From Candidatus Kapaibacterium sp. (GTDB lineage Bacteria; Bacteroidota; Ignavibacteria; Kapaibacteriales; JAEUSM01), in NCBI GenBank assembly GCA_016788785.1, contig JAEUSM010000002.1:1-64000 (forward strand): DNA of 64,000 nt, given 5' to 3'. Below are positions 8,681-17,177 of the stretch, piece by piece; the stretch's first letter is position 1; every line of letters starts with the position of its first letter. The translations under genes were made by a program, and so were the position numbers. Below the pieces are notes generated by a model that was not told the origin of the DNA, made no database searches, and saw nothing but the letters and a program-made list of their open reading frames with translations.

Positions 8681-11600
8681 ATGGCTGATTTGACCAAAAT
8701 AGTGCCTTCTTCAATTACCTCAAGCCTTACGGTTTCTGAGGTAAATGGCATTTCTTTGACCAAATCAAAACAAAATACTGAAAGCACATTACCCACTACT
8801 TCTTTCGCTGAAATATTAGAGGCACAACTTTCTCAAAATAATATTCAAACTGACGAAACACCAACGGATGCTAAACAAATACTTCCTGGTCAAAGTGTTG
8901 ATACTTCTCTTTTTGGTTCTTTGATTGTCGTTGTTCGTGATGTGGAAGTTCCTGTAACAGATCAACAAGAAACACCTTTAACCAACGAAAACAGTCGATT
9001 GTTTATTCCAACTGTTTTTACTGCTTCTACAACATCAGCTGTTTCAGTAGCACAATTACCAAAACCAAAACCTTCGATTGAAGTAGAGAGTAATATAGAT
9101 ACAAATAATCTACCTGTAAATCTCCAAATCCAAGCTAAAGATGTTACACAAAACACATCAATAGAACAACAAATTACTGAAAGAATTCAACCGGTTCCAT
9201 CAAATCCCGCTAGAATTACTTCAAACCAAGAGCAAGTTGTATCAGAATCATTAGAAGAATCTGAAGATATTCCAAGATTAGTTGTAGGAATGAGTTCGCC
9301 AAATACAGTTGCACTCACTACGAATATAGTCATAAGCCAACAACCCATTCCTACTCAACAACAAGTAACAAACAATGCTTCAGTAGATAGCAACAGCAAT
9401 GGAAAAACACAATCTATAGACTCTTCTAATTTACAACAAACTCCAACTGTTTCCTCCATACAAACTCAACTAAATACCAAAAATACTGTGAGTGAAAATG
9501 AGGGTAGATTAAATGCAGAAGATACCTTTCCAGTTCAATCGGAAAAAGTTGTAGCTACTCAATCAGTAATAAATACTGCAGAGACACCAATTGTTGCTAA
9601 AACTGAATCAGCTTCAACAACCAAGCAAGTCAGTGAGGCATCGCCAAGAACACTTTCTTCGATGCTTCAATCGGTGCAAGGTCTGAAAATGGGTATAGAA
9701 CGCACACCAACACAACAAACATTTATTACAGTAGCATTGCCAATTTCTGAAGTTCAACGGTTGGTTGTAGCAAATCCAGAGGTTTTTACTTCCAAAAAAC
9801 AAATTTCAGATAACATTCCTAACGAAGTTTCAGTTGATCCAAAAAGTTTTAATACTCAAAAATCGACAATTAGCAGTCAGATCAACGAAAGTAACAATGT
9901 TGATGTAACTAACAGTGAAATTGAATCTGTAGTGATTCAAACAGTTTCACCAAATCGTGAAAATCTATTTGTTCCTTCATCTTTCGTTGTTACAAATAGC
10001 AATGATTATTCGCAAAACGCAGAATCTGAAAATTCCAATACAAGTTCCGTTTCTTCAATAAATAGACAAGAAGTTACTTCAAAAACGAAACAAACTGAGA
10101 AAGATATTACTTCTAACTTTGAACAAAATAATAAAGAAGTTTCGAGAATACAGCCACTACCAAACAGTGAAAATTCTGCACCGAATAGAATTCCATCAAC
10201 TGAAAGTGAAATACCACAAAACATCAATGCTTCAAATACAGTTAGTAATACAAATGAACGTGAAATTTTCACATCTCCAAAACAACAAACGCATCAATCA
10301 ATAGCAACAACTATTGAAAATTTTGCTACAAATTTGCAGACAATTAGTTCTCCAAAGGTAAGTACACCAACTCAACTAAATACAGACAAAGAGCCAAAAG
10401 AATTTCCTTTTCAAGCGAAAATTGAAAAAATTTCTGAAAAAAACACCTTAGTATTAGAGCCACTTCAAAAACAGAGTATTCAAAAGCCTAATCAAGCAGT
10501 TGCCGAACCCATTGAACCAAAATACACTGTTACCAAACTATTGCAAAAAGCTGATGAAGAGGGAATAACTATCGAGTCAATTGTTGTAAAAATTCCTGTT
10601 CAGTCGACAAAGAATATTGAAGTTCAAAAAGAAACAGATTTGACTACAGAACAACAATCTCTACCCTCACCATTTACCAAAGATACTACAAAACTTAGTA
10701 ACGTAGTTGTAACTAATGAAACAGCAAAGGTGAGTATTCCAGAAGCACAATCTACTCTCACAAGAAGCATACAAAGTAGCAAGGGAATACCAACACAAAC
10801 TATTCAAACTCCTAAACAACAAGGAAATTTGGGAACTACAAGAGTAACTTCAAAAGAATCAACACCTATTGATAATCAAGCTGTAAGACAAATAGTTTCT
10901 CAAAATGAACAATCTACTCAAATGCATTCATCGAAAGAAGTAGCCGTTCAAAAAACTGAAACATCTTCAAATACTAAACAAGAAAACAGTAATTTTTCAC
11001 CAAGAAGAGATGTTGCTTCTATTCTCCAAAGAGTAGAAAATATTCAGCAAAGAAGTACCAATGTTGAAGTAAACAATCAAACATCAATAACAAACACGAC
11101 TGAAAATATATTAAACAACCAAGCATTTTCACCTAAAGTAACTCCAAACTTGACTGCAATGGATTCTGTCCAAACAGTTGAAGTAACCTCAAAACAACCG
11201 ATAGAAGTGAAGAATTCTCCAATTGTTGAAGAATCGACTCAACAAGAAATATCCAATGAATTAGCGAACATCACTACTGTTGGAGTTAGCCCTATTAGTA
11301 AAACAATTTCCCCTACAGTTCCAGTAGTTGACTCAAAAATAATTGAAACTCCTGTCTCGGTTGAAGAATTACCAGAGGCTATAGTTCAAGAATTTGTAAC
11401 GGATACAACAGAAAAAGGTACAAAAGCAACATTTACTCTCAATCCTGAACAATTAGGGAAGGTTCAAGTAGAAGTTACAGTAAAAGACAATAATGCTTCT
11501 ATAACATTAGAAAGTTCTCGCAAAGAGACTATTCCAATGTTGGAGAAACAAATTGACACATTAAAAGAGCAATTGAAAACTTCCAATGTAATCGTTGAAA

Positions 11601-11842
11601 AATTGGAAGTTATCTTTAAACCAAATGAGATAATTCAACCATCAACAACGATGAATGATACATTTACGAATTCTCAGCAAATGGAGCAACAATCGTTGCA
11701 ACAAGAAATAGACAGACGAGCTCAACAGCAACAACGACAAAATAATCAATCAAATACTGTTGAAAATGATACTACTTCGGTAGAAGAAATTCAACCGAAA
11801 CGATTTGGTGATGGCAGTTCAATTATAGAAGAATATATTTAA
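8681..11842 (+). CDS. fliK: Giant flagellar hook-length control protein FliK
   Basis: A 1053-residue FliK. Only the C-terminal part is conserved: the Flg_hook domain at about residues 905-985, with LNPEQLGKVQVEVTVK at its core, which switches export specificity from hook to filament. The preceding 900 residues are low-complexity Ser/Thr/Asn/Gln/Val-rich sequence without recognisable domains, expected to be unfolded during export and to act as the length-measuring tether. FliK proteins are commonly about 400-600 residues, so this one is roughly twice as long. It begins 2 nt after the MotE-like gene and ends 22 nt before flgD. Confidence 0.9.
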   Translation: MADLTKIVPSSITSSLTVSEVNGISLTKSKQNTESTLPTTSFAEILEAQLSQNNIQTDETPTDAKQILPGQSVDTSLFGSLIVVVRDVEVPVTDQQETPLTNENSRLFIPTVFTASTTSAVSVAQLPKPKPSIEVESNIDTNNLPVNLQIQAKDVTQNTSIEQQITERIQPVPSNPARITSNQEQVVSESLEESEDIPRLVVGMSSPNTVALTTNIVISQQPIPTQQQVTNNASVDSNSNGKTQSIDSSNLQQTPTVSSIQTQLNTKNTVSENEGRLNAEDTFPVQSEKVVATQSVINTAETPIVAKTESASTTKQVSEASPRTLSSMLQSVQGLKMGIERTPTQQTFITVALPISEVQRLVVANPEVFTSKKQISDNIPNEVSVDPKSFNTQKSTISSQINESNNVDVTNSEIESVVIQTVSPNRENLFVPSSFVVTNSNDYSQNAESENSNTSSVSSINRQEVTSKTKQTEKDITSNFEQNNKEVSRIQPLPNSENSAPNRIPSTESEIPQNINASNTVSNTNEREIFTSPKQQTHQSIATTIENFATNLQTISSPKVSTPTQLNTDKEPKEFPFQAKIEKISEKNTLVLEPLQKQSIQKPNQAVAEPIEPKYTVTKLLQKADEEGITIESIVVKIPVQSTKNIEVQKETDLTTEQQSLPSPFTKDTTKLSNVVVTNETAKVSIPEAQSTLTRSIQSSKGIPTQTIQTPKQQGNLGTTRVTSKESTPIDNQAVRQIVSQNEQSTQMHSSKEVAVQKTETSSNTKQENSNFSPRRDVASILQRVENIQQRSTNVEVNNQTSITNTTENILNNQAFSPKVTPNLTAMDSVQTVEVTSKQPIEVKNSPIVEESTQQEISNELANITTVGVSPISKTISPTVPVVDSKIIETPVSVEELPEAIVQEFVTDTTEKGTKATFTLNPEQLGKVQVEVTVKDNNASITLESSRKETIPMLEKQIDTLKEQLKTSNVIVEKLEVIFKPNEIIQPSTTMNDTFTNSQQMEQQSLQQEIDRRAQQQQRQNNQSNTVENDTTSVEEIQPKRFGDGSSIIEEYI

Positions 11843-11864
11843 TAATTATAACGGAAAGGTAAAA

Positions 11865-12548
11865 ATGACACAATCAGTTGACGGTACCAATTCCATTTTT
11901 AATCCATGGAAGCCACCTCAACGAGTAGCAAAGAAGGAATTAGGAAGAGATGAGTTTTTACTCCTTTTAACCAAACAACTTCAAGCACAAAATCCTTTAG
12001 AACCAACAAAAAGTTCTGAGTTTGCAGCTCAATTAGCACAATTCTCATCGTTAGAACAAATGACGGATATTCGTGGTTTGATGGAGCAACAATTGGAAGC
12101 AAATGTGGTCTTGGCTCAATCTTTAACAAATATTGGGTTACCAGGTCTCATTGGAAAACAAGCCAAAGTAGCAAATAATTCACTGTCTTTTGATGGTGAA
12201 AACAAGGTGAAATTTGGTTACGATTTGGCTTCAAATGCTACAAATGCAACCATAAATATCAAAGATCAGAATGGTACAATTATTCGTACTATTGAACTAA
12301 CTTCAGAACAACGCAAAAGTGGTGATAAGACCTTTGAATGGGATGGAAAAGATTCGAACGGTGACAAAGTTCTCTCAGGTAACTATACCTTTGAAATTTC
12401 CGCTACCGATTCGAATGGAAAAGCTATCACATCGAAGTCGTACTCCTACGGAACGATAACTGCAGTTCGGTTCAGACAAGAAGGTAGTATGGTGGTAATT
12501 AATGGAAAAGAAGTTTCCATTAGTTCAATTAGTGATGTTTTTCAATAA
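11865..12548 (+). CDS. flgD: Flagellar hook assembly scaffold FlgD
   Basis: A 227-residue hook cap protein that guides polymerisation of FlgE. The N-terminal signature (LGRDEFLLLLTKQLQAQNP followed by EFAAQLAQFSSLEQM) spans about residues 26-66. The C-terminal part is the FlgD Ig-like and tudor-like region, with FEWDGKDSNGDKVLSGNYTF as the typical FlgD/FLGD-Ig motif. It has the usual length and sits between fliK and flgE. Confidence 0.96.
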   Translation: MTQSVDGTNSIFNPWKPPQRVAKKELGRDEFLLLLTKQLQAQNPLEPTKSSEFAAQLAQFSSLEQMTDIRGLMEQQLEANVVLAQSLTNIGLPGLIGKQAKVANNSLSFDGENKVKFGYDLASNATNATINIKDQNGTIIRTIELTSEQRKSGDKTFEWDGKDSNGDKVLSGNYTFEISATDSNGKAITSKSYSYGTITAVRFRQEGSMVVINGKEVSISSISDVFQ

Positions 12549-12560
12549 TTTCTCACTCTA

Positions 12561-12941
12561 ATGGCTGAGATAAACAAAATATCGGTTCCTTTTGTACCCA
12601 TTGGTGGTACAAATGTTCAGCGTCCTGCAGGACCAGTTGTTCCGCAGACGACACCTTTTCATTCTTTTGACCAAGTATTATCAGCTGAACTTTCAGAAGT
12701 AAAGTTTTCTGCTCATGCGTTACAGCGCTTAGAGTCTCGGAATTTATCTGTTAGTCCAGATGTACTACAACGGTTAAACAAAGCAGTTGAGTTAGCTCAA
12801 CAAAAAGGAGCCAGAGAATCGCTTGTTATGGTGAATTCTATTGCTTTTATAGTGAATATACCTAACAAAACGGTTGTGACGGCAGTACCGCAAGATGCTA
12901 ATCAAGTGTTTACAAACATTGATTCTGCAGTTTTTGCATAA
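12561..12941 (+). CDS. TIGR02530-type flagellar operon protein
   Basis: A 126-residue protein of the small family found between flgD and flgE in many flagellar operons. The recognisable core is FSAHALQRLESRNLSVS and RLNKAVELAQQKGARESLV (about residues 50-92), followed by NSIAFIVNIPNKTVVTAV. The molecular role is not established; position suggests hook assembly. It lies 12 nt after flgD and 115 nt before flgE. Confidence 0.82.
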   Translation: MAEINKISVPFVPIGGTNVQRPAGPVVPQTTPFHSFDQVLSAELSEVKFSAHALQRLESRNLSVSPDVLQRLNKAVELAQQKGARESLVMVNSIAFIVNIPNKTVVTAVPQDANQVFTNIDSAVFA

Positions 12942-12975
12942 TTTCGACGAGGTTGGACTTTTTAAAAAAAAGAGA

Positions 12976-13049
12976 CCTCAAAAAATCGTGAAAATATGAC
13001 TGACTGATTATTTTCACAACATTATGTTTTTAATTATAATTTTTTGAGG
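12976..13049 (+). promoter_or_regulatory. Nested hairpin covering the flgE ribosome-binding site
   Basis: Two perfect stems are nested. CCTCAAAAAAT (12976-12986) pairs with ATTTTTTGAGG (13039-13049), and GTGAAAATA (12988-12996) pairs with TATTTTCAC (13009-13017) around the loop TGACTGACTGAT. The outer right arm contains the GAGGGG Shine-Dalgarno sequence (13046-13051) of flgE, whose ATG is at 13057. Folding would hide that site. A TATAAT at 13035-13040 raises the alternative that a promoter lies here. Confidence 0.5.
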
Positions 13050-13056
13050 GGTTACA

Positions 13057-14385
13057 ATGCCACTTATTCGATCACTTACCTCTGGTGCGTCATCATTACG
13101 TACTCATCAGAGAAAAATGGAAATCATTTCCAATAATATAGCTAATGTAAGTACCGTTGGATTCAAAGGTGCTTCTGTTACTTTTTCTGACCAATTTTCT
13201 CAATCGATTAACTTTGGTTCTCAACCCAATAGAACTGGATTAATTGGAGGTAGAAATCCTTTCCAAATTGGTTTGGGTGTTCAAGTTGGGTCAATACGTC
13301 AAGACTTTTCCCAGGGATCTATTAACTCAACAACATCTACGACTGATGTTGCATTGCAAGGTGATGGATTCTTTTCATTACGTTACAATGGTCAAGATGT
13401 AGTTACTCGTGCAGGTTCTTTTGCTTTTGATTCGAATGGTAATTTTATCGACACTGCAACAGGTGCATTTGTACAAGGGTACAATATGCGTACTGATGCA
13501 AATGGAAAAGTTATTCGTGATGACATTGGTGAAAATGTCTTAGATAGAGTTTCCACTAATCTAAAATTATCTCCATCGTTCAAATCTGGTCCTCGTCAAA
13601 CGCAAAATGTATCCTTTGTAGGGAATTTGGATATTCGTGCTGCAACTGGTGATGTTCGAACAGCAAGTATTCAAATCATTGACAATCAAGGTACCTCACG
13701 TTTATTGGATTTAACTTTTACCAAAACAGCAACTCCAGGTGAATATGGTTTAACTGGTTCTATTAGTGGATTTGATATTGCTTCACTTCCAGGATTTGGA
13801 CCAATTCAGTTTAACGCAGATGGCACATTGGGAACACCACTCAATTTTTCTGTTCCGGCAGCAGATTTGAATACTGCATTGGGTGCTGGTTCTACTGCTT
13901 TTGATGCGGTAACTCCAAAAGATGTAACGATTACCCTTTCAAGTTTAACAGATGCACAAAGTGGATTAACACAATTTGCTGGTGCAACGACTGTTACTGG
14001 ACGTGAACAAGATGGGTATCCTAATGGAAACTTAGCAAGGGTGCAAATTGATCCTACTGGAAAAATATTAGGTTCATTTGACAATGGACAAACTGAAATT
14101 TTAGGTCAGTTAGTCATTACAAAATTTCCTAACTCCAGCGGTTTGGTGAAAAATGGAAATAATTTCTTTGCAGCTTCTCCCAATAGTGGAGCTCCTACTT
14201 TAGGAACTGCATTAGAAATTTTCCCGTCAACTTCGGTTATTGGTTCTGCATTAGAGGAATCGAATGTAGATTTGACTGAACAATTTACTGAAATGATTAG
14301 CACTCAACGTGCGTTTGAAGCAGCTGCAAGAACAATTACTGTTAGTGATCAGTTCTTGCAAGAAATTAATCAGTTGAAACGATAA
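13057..14385 (+). CDS. flgE: Flagellar hook protein FlgE
   Basis: A 442-residue hook subunit. The N-terminal rod/hook motif is clear (LRTHQRKMEIISNNIANVS at about 14-32, then TVGFKGASVTFSDQF). The hook-basal body core follows (DVALQGDGFFSLRYNG), and the C-terminal coiled-coil helix is EMISTQRAFEAAARTITVSD. Terminal helices form the D0/D1 core of the hook tube; the variable middle forms the surface. It is the last gene of the flagellar cluster here; export-gate genes, flagellin and motor stators are not in the window. Confidence 0.96.
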   Translation: MPLIRSLTSGASSLRTHQRKMEIISNNIANVSTVGFKGASVTFSDQFSQSINFGSQPNRTGLIGGRNPFQIGLGVQVGSIRQDFSQGSINSTTSTTDVALQGDGFFSLRYNGQDVVTRAGSFAFDSNGNFIDTATGAFVQGYNMRTDANGKVIRDDIGENVLDRVSTNLKLSPSFKSGPRQTQNVSFVGNLDIRAATGDVRTASIQIIDNQGTSRLLDLTFTKTATPGEYGLTGSISGFDIASLPGFGPIQFNADGTLGTPLNFSVPAADLNTALGAGSTAFDAVTPKDVTITLSSLTDAQSGLTQFAGATTVTGREQDGYPNGNLARVQIDPTGKILGSFDNGQTEILGQLVITKFPNSSGLVKNGNNFFAASPNSGAPTLGTALEIFPSTSVIGSALEESNVDLTEQFTEMISTQRAFEAAARTITVSDQFLQEINQLKR

Positions 14386-14400
14386 TATTTCTTCTTAATC

Positions 14401-14425
14401 GGGTGCTTTCTTTGTGGAAGCACCC
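14401..14425 (+). terminator. Hairpin after flgE
   Basis: GGGTGCTT (14401-14408) pairs with AAGCACCC (14418-14425), 16 nt after the flgE stop, followed by the weak U-rich stretch ATTTATTTATA. It would end the flagellar operon transcript. The next gene's ATG follows at 14445, so some read-through is possible. Confidence 0.55.
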
Positions 14426-14444
14426 ATTTATTTATAGGTACTTT

Positions 14445-15572
14445 ATGAAGAACATCATTGTATCAATTGGTTTTTTTGCTGTTTTACTTCTATTTGTTTC
14501 TTCTTGTTCCGATTCTTCATCTGGTCCAACGAATTCTATCAATGAAGATTCTTTAAAGGCAGTTAGCAAAACGGCTATTTCGGGGAAGGTCTTAGATGCT
14601 TCTACTGGAAGGCCAATTTCTTTGGCAGTCTTAACGACCAATCCATCAACCTCTTCCGTTTTGAGTGATTCATTGACTGGTTCATTCTTCTTACGTGGAA
14701 CAGGCGTTGGCGAGTTTACCATTACTGCCCAAAAAGTAGGATATACCAATGTCTCAACGAAGGTGAAAACACGAATCGGTGATACTATCGTTGCGAATTT
14801 GGTAATGAATCCCATACCTACAAATGCTGGTAGAATCAGAGGAGTTGTTCGCAATGCTTCCACTGGTGCAGTCATTGCTCAAGCAAATATCACAACAAAA
14901 CCATCGACCTATTCTGTTGTAACAGATTCAAAAGGAGAATTTCGAATTGATAATATCAATCCAATTGAATACAAAATTACTGCTGAAAAAGGTGGATTTT
15001 CATCATTAGAGCGATCTGTCGTTGTAGGAGCAAATAAAGAATCTATCGCAGATTTTAATCTTTCACCAGTTGCACCAACAGTAGGAGTATTAACTGGAAA
15101 GGTTACTGACAATCAGAATGATACGGGAGTTGCTGAAGTGAATATCACTACAGAACCTGCAACTGCTTCCGTCAAAACGAATGCAAATGGCATCTATACT
15201 ATTCCAAATATCCCAGCTAAAGTGTATAAAGTAATAGCAGTTAGAACTGGATTTGCCCGTCAAGAAAAAACAATTACGATTACAAATGGACAAACAACCA
15301 TTGCAGACTTTCAACTATTGCTTCAAACAGGATCTTTAGTGGGTGAGATTCGTTCTGGAGTCGATGGTAAACCATTGGACAATGCAAATATTACGACCAA
15401 TCCTCCAACCGTCTCTTTGACAACTGATGCTTCAGGAACATATTCTATTCCATCAGTTCCCTCAGGGAAATACACCGTTCGTGTAACTCGAGCTGGTTTC
15501 AAAGCAGCGGCAGTTGATGTTACTATTAATGGTGGAGCTCCAACAACTGCAAATGTGGTGATGGTACCGTAA
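14445..15572 (+). CDS. Lipoprotein with four carboxypeptidase-regulatory-like repeats
   Basis: A 375-residue lipoprotein. The ATG at 14445 opens a signal peptide ending in a Bacteroidota-like lipobox, VSSC, followed by an acid/Ser-rich start. The rest is four tandem repeats of about 80 residues, each with a GxVxDxxTGxPIxxAxITTxPxT opening and a ...YxIxxIxxGxYxVxAxxxGF centre. This is the carboxypeptidase D regulatory-like beta-sandwich, found on surface proteins and at the N-terminus of TonB-dependent receptors. No enzymatic domain is present. It follows flgE by 59 nt, across a hairpin; a surface or adhesive role is inference. Confidence 0.85.
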   Translation: MKNIIVSIGFFAVLLLFVSSCSDSSSGPTNSINEDSLKAVSKTAISGKVLDASTGRPISLAVLTTNPSTSSVLSDSLTGSFFLRGTGVGEFTITAQKVGYTNVSTKVKTRIGDTIVANLVMNPIPTNAGRIRGVVRNASTGAVIAQANITTKPSTYSVVTDSKGEFRIDNINPIEYKITAEKGGFSSLERSVVVGANKESIADFNLSPVAPTVGVLTGKVTDNQNDTGVAEVNITTEPATASVKTNANGIYTIPNIPAKVYKVIAVRTGFARQEKTITITNGQTTIADFQLLLQTGSLVGEIRSGVDGKPLDNANITTNPPTVSLTTDASGTYSIPSVPSGKYTVRVTRAGFKAAAVDVTINGGAPTTANVVMVP

Positions 15573-15689
15573 TACTGAACCTATATATAGAGAAGATAAT
15601 TCACATTTCAGGGTAGTTTTCCGTAGGTATGAAGGGTTTTCTTCTTGGCTGTGAAATAACATGCCCTATCTTTTTGTAATCGATAGAAC

Positions 15690-15962
15690 GATATTCCCCT
15701 CCGAGGGTGGGGTGACCGTAGGACGGGGCTGCTTCTTCTCTCGTAGAGACGCACGGCCGTGCGTCTCTACAAAAACTACTTCAAATTCCCCTCCTTTGGA
15801 GGGGTGACATGGTCACTGAGCGTAGCCGAAGTGTGAGTGAGGGGTAATTCCACACCTTTGGGCAGTCACATTGGTCTGACCCTACCATTGTATATTTTTC
15901 TTAGCCCTGAAAGGGCGTTCTATCTCAGCGATGGGTGTAAGCCCATCGATGTAGGTTTCTAA
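15690..15962. repeat. Mosaic of REP-like palindromes between two lipoprotein genes
   Basis: The gene-free stretch 15573-16010 contains several dispersed repeat types side by side. They are a CCCCTCC-GAGGGTGGGG-type hairpin (about 15694-15712), the perfect palindrome at 15743-15770, CCCCTCCTTTGGAGGGG (about 15789-15805), a 23-bp element GGTCACTGAG...GTG at 15811-15833 that recurs at 19970 and 20263, AGCCCTGAAAGGGCG (about 15903-15917), and CGATGGG paired with CCCATCG (about 15930-15949). Positions 15573-15689 show no distinct element. No gene was found. Confidence 0.7.
15743..15770. repeat. 28-bp perfect palindrome
   Basis: GTAGAGACGCACGG (15743-15756) is followed directly by its exact reverse complement (15757-15770). 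It is much richer in G and C than its surroundings, as in dispersed REP-type elements, and sits within the repeat mosaic at 15690-15962. Confidence 0.85.
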
Positions 15963-15965
15963 CAC

Positions 15966-15992
15966 AAAAAAGCCCCAAATTGGGGCTTTTTT
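15966..15992 (-). terminator. Strong terminator after the 16011-17177 lipoprotein gene
   Basis: AAAAAAGCCCCAA (15966-15978) and TTGGGGCTTTTTT (15980-15992) form a perfect hairpin with flanking A and T runs, so it can work on both strands. It lies 19 nt beyond the stop of the minus-strand lipoprotein and ends that operon. Confidence 0.9.
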
Positions 15993-16010
15993 GGAAAAAA
16001 TTTGGGGAAA

Positions 16011-17177
16011 TTATTTTCTGAGCTTTCTTAATATTCTGCCATCAAAACTCATTTCGTAAATATCTGCAATGTCGTATCTATCATAACTCATCGATACTGT
16101 TACAGTATTGTTAGTTAATGGTTTTACACTGTTTACCCTAAATAAACAGTATTTCTTGACAAAACTAAAATTATAAACTAAAACTAATTTCCCAGAGCTT
16201 AGAGTCTTTTCAACATCAATTACAAAAAATTCCTTAGTATTTAGTTTCTCTTTTGGAATTATCTTTGAAGAATCAATATTACCATGTATATCTAAAGGAT
16301 TTGGTATAAATTGACCTCGAATAAACGCTCCTACTAAATATTTACCATTTTGAGTAAAGTATAACTCACCACCATCTAAAGAAGTAATGAATAAAGAATC
16401 AAATTCTAAAAGTACATTATTTAAATAAAAAAAGTATTTTTTGTACCCATCAGAAAAAGGATCTTGATCATCTATTCTTACGAAATCACCATGCACTACA
16501 CGAAATATATTTTTACCATCACTTGAAATTGAAATGTTAAATTTAGGATCATTTATTGTTGGTGTTAATGTTTGATTCTGAATATGGTACATTCCATAGT
16601 TGCTTAAAACTACAAAATCATTACCAATTGAAGAAGTATTTAACCATCTTAATAAATTTGCAACTCCACTTCTCGGATTCATTCCATATTTACCAAAAAA
16701 GTCAGGAGAAACATCTTTTAAATCATTGTTACTCTGATTAAATTCATATAAGTATTGACCTTCAACATAACCTTTTCCATTTCCAATTGTGTCAGTAGAC
16801 AGCAAGATGTTTAACATTATTTTATTTTCATCATAAGGACAAGAAACTGCTGAACCAAGTGCTTCAAAGTTTAAATGGTTCGGTAACATTTTATTAAAGT
16901 CAATAAATGAAGATTGACCAGTACTTACATTTAATAAGTAATATCTATTAGTATAGTCAAGTGTATATAACAAAAAGTTACCTTGATTTGAAGATTGAAT
17001 TGAATAATAATACCAACTTCTGTTTTGAGAAAAAGAATCTAAATAATCAGGCCATTTACAATCTTTTACTTCGGGATATAAGCTTTTTTGAGGTTGTAAA
17101 ATATTAGACTCTTCACAACCTAACAACATTGCAAAGCATATACTTAATAATCCAAATAGTTTCAATGTTGTTTTCAT
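16011..17177 (-). CDS. Lipoprotein paralogous to the one at the left window edge
   Basis: A 388-residue lipoprotein. The signal peptide ends in the lipobox LLGC (about residues 18-21), followed by EES. No named family was recognised. Repeated DxxNKIML/YEFN/ISSDGKNIFRV-type segments suggest a beta-propeller of TolB or WD40 style. Central sequence (DVSPDFFGKYGMNPRSG) aligns with the lipoprotein at 1-881 (NITPSKFGKFGVNYPSG). Its ATG overlaps the stop of the upstream protease by 4 nt (ATGA), so the two are translationally coupled and may act together at the cell surface. The pair looks more AT-rich than its neighbours. Confidence 0.85.
   Translation of the reverse strand: MKTTLKLFGLLSICFAMLLGCEESNILQPQKSLYPEVKDCKWPDYLDSFSQNRSWYYYSIQSSNQGNFLLYTLDYTNRYYLLNVSTGQSSFIDFNKMLPNHLNFEALGSAVSCPYDENKIMLNILLSTDTIGNGKGYVEGQYLYEFNQSNNDLKDVSPDFFGKYGMNPRSGVANLLRWLNTSSIGNDFVVLSNYGMYHIQNQTLTPTINDPKFNISISSDGKNIFRVVHGDFVRIDDQDPFSDGYKKYFFYLNNVLLEFDSLFITSLDGGELYFTQNGKYLVGAFIRGQFIPNPLDIHGNIDSSKIIPKEKLNTKEFFVIDVEKTLSSGKLVLVYNFSFVKKYCLFRVNSVKPLTNNTVTVSMSYDRYDIADIYEMSFDGRILRKLRK

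Noticed and set aside
14432-14875. A 147-residue minus-strand open frame
   Set aside because: It is antisense to the repeat lipoprotein, which has a clear signal peptide and repeats; no ribosome-binding site or family match.
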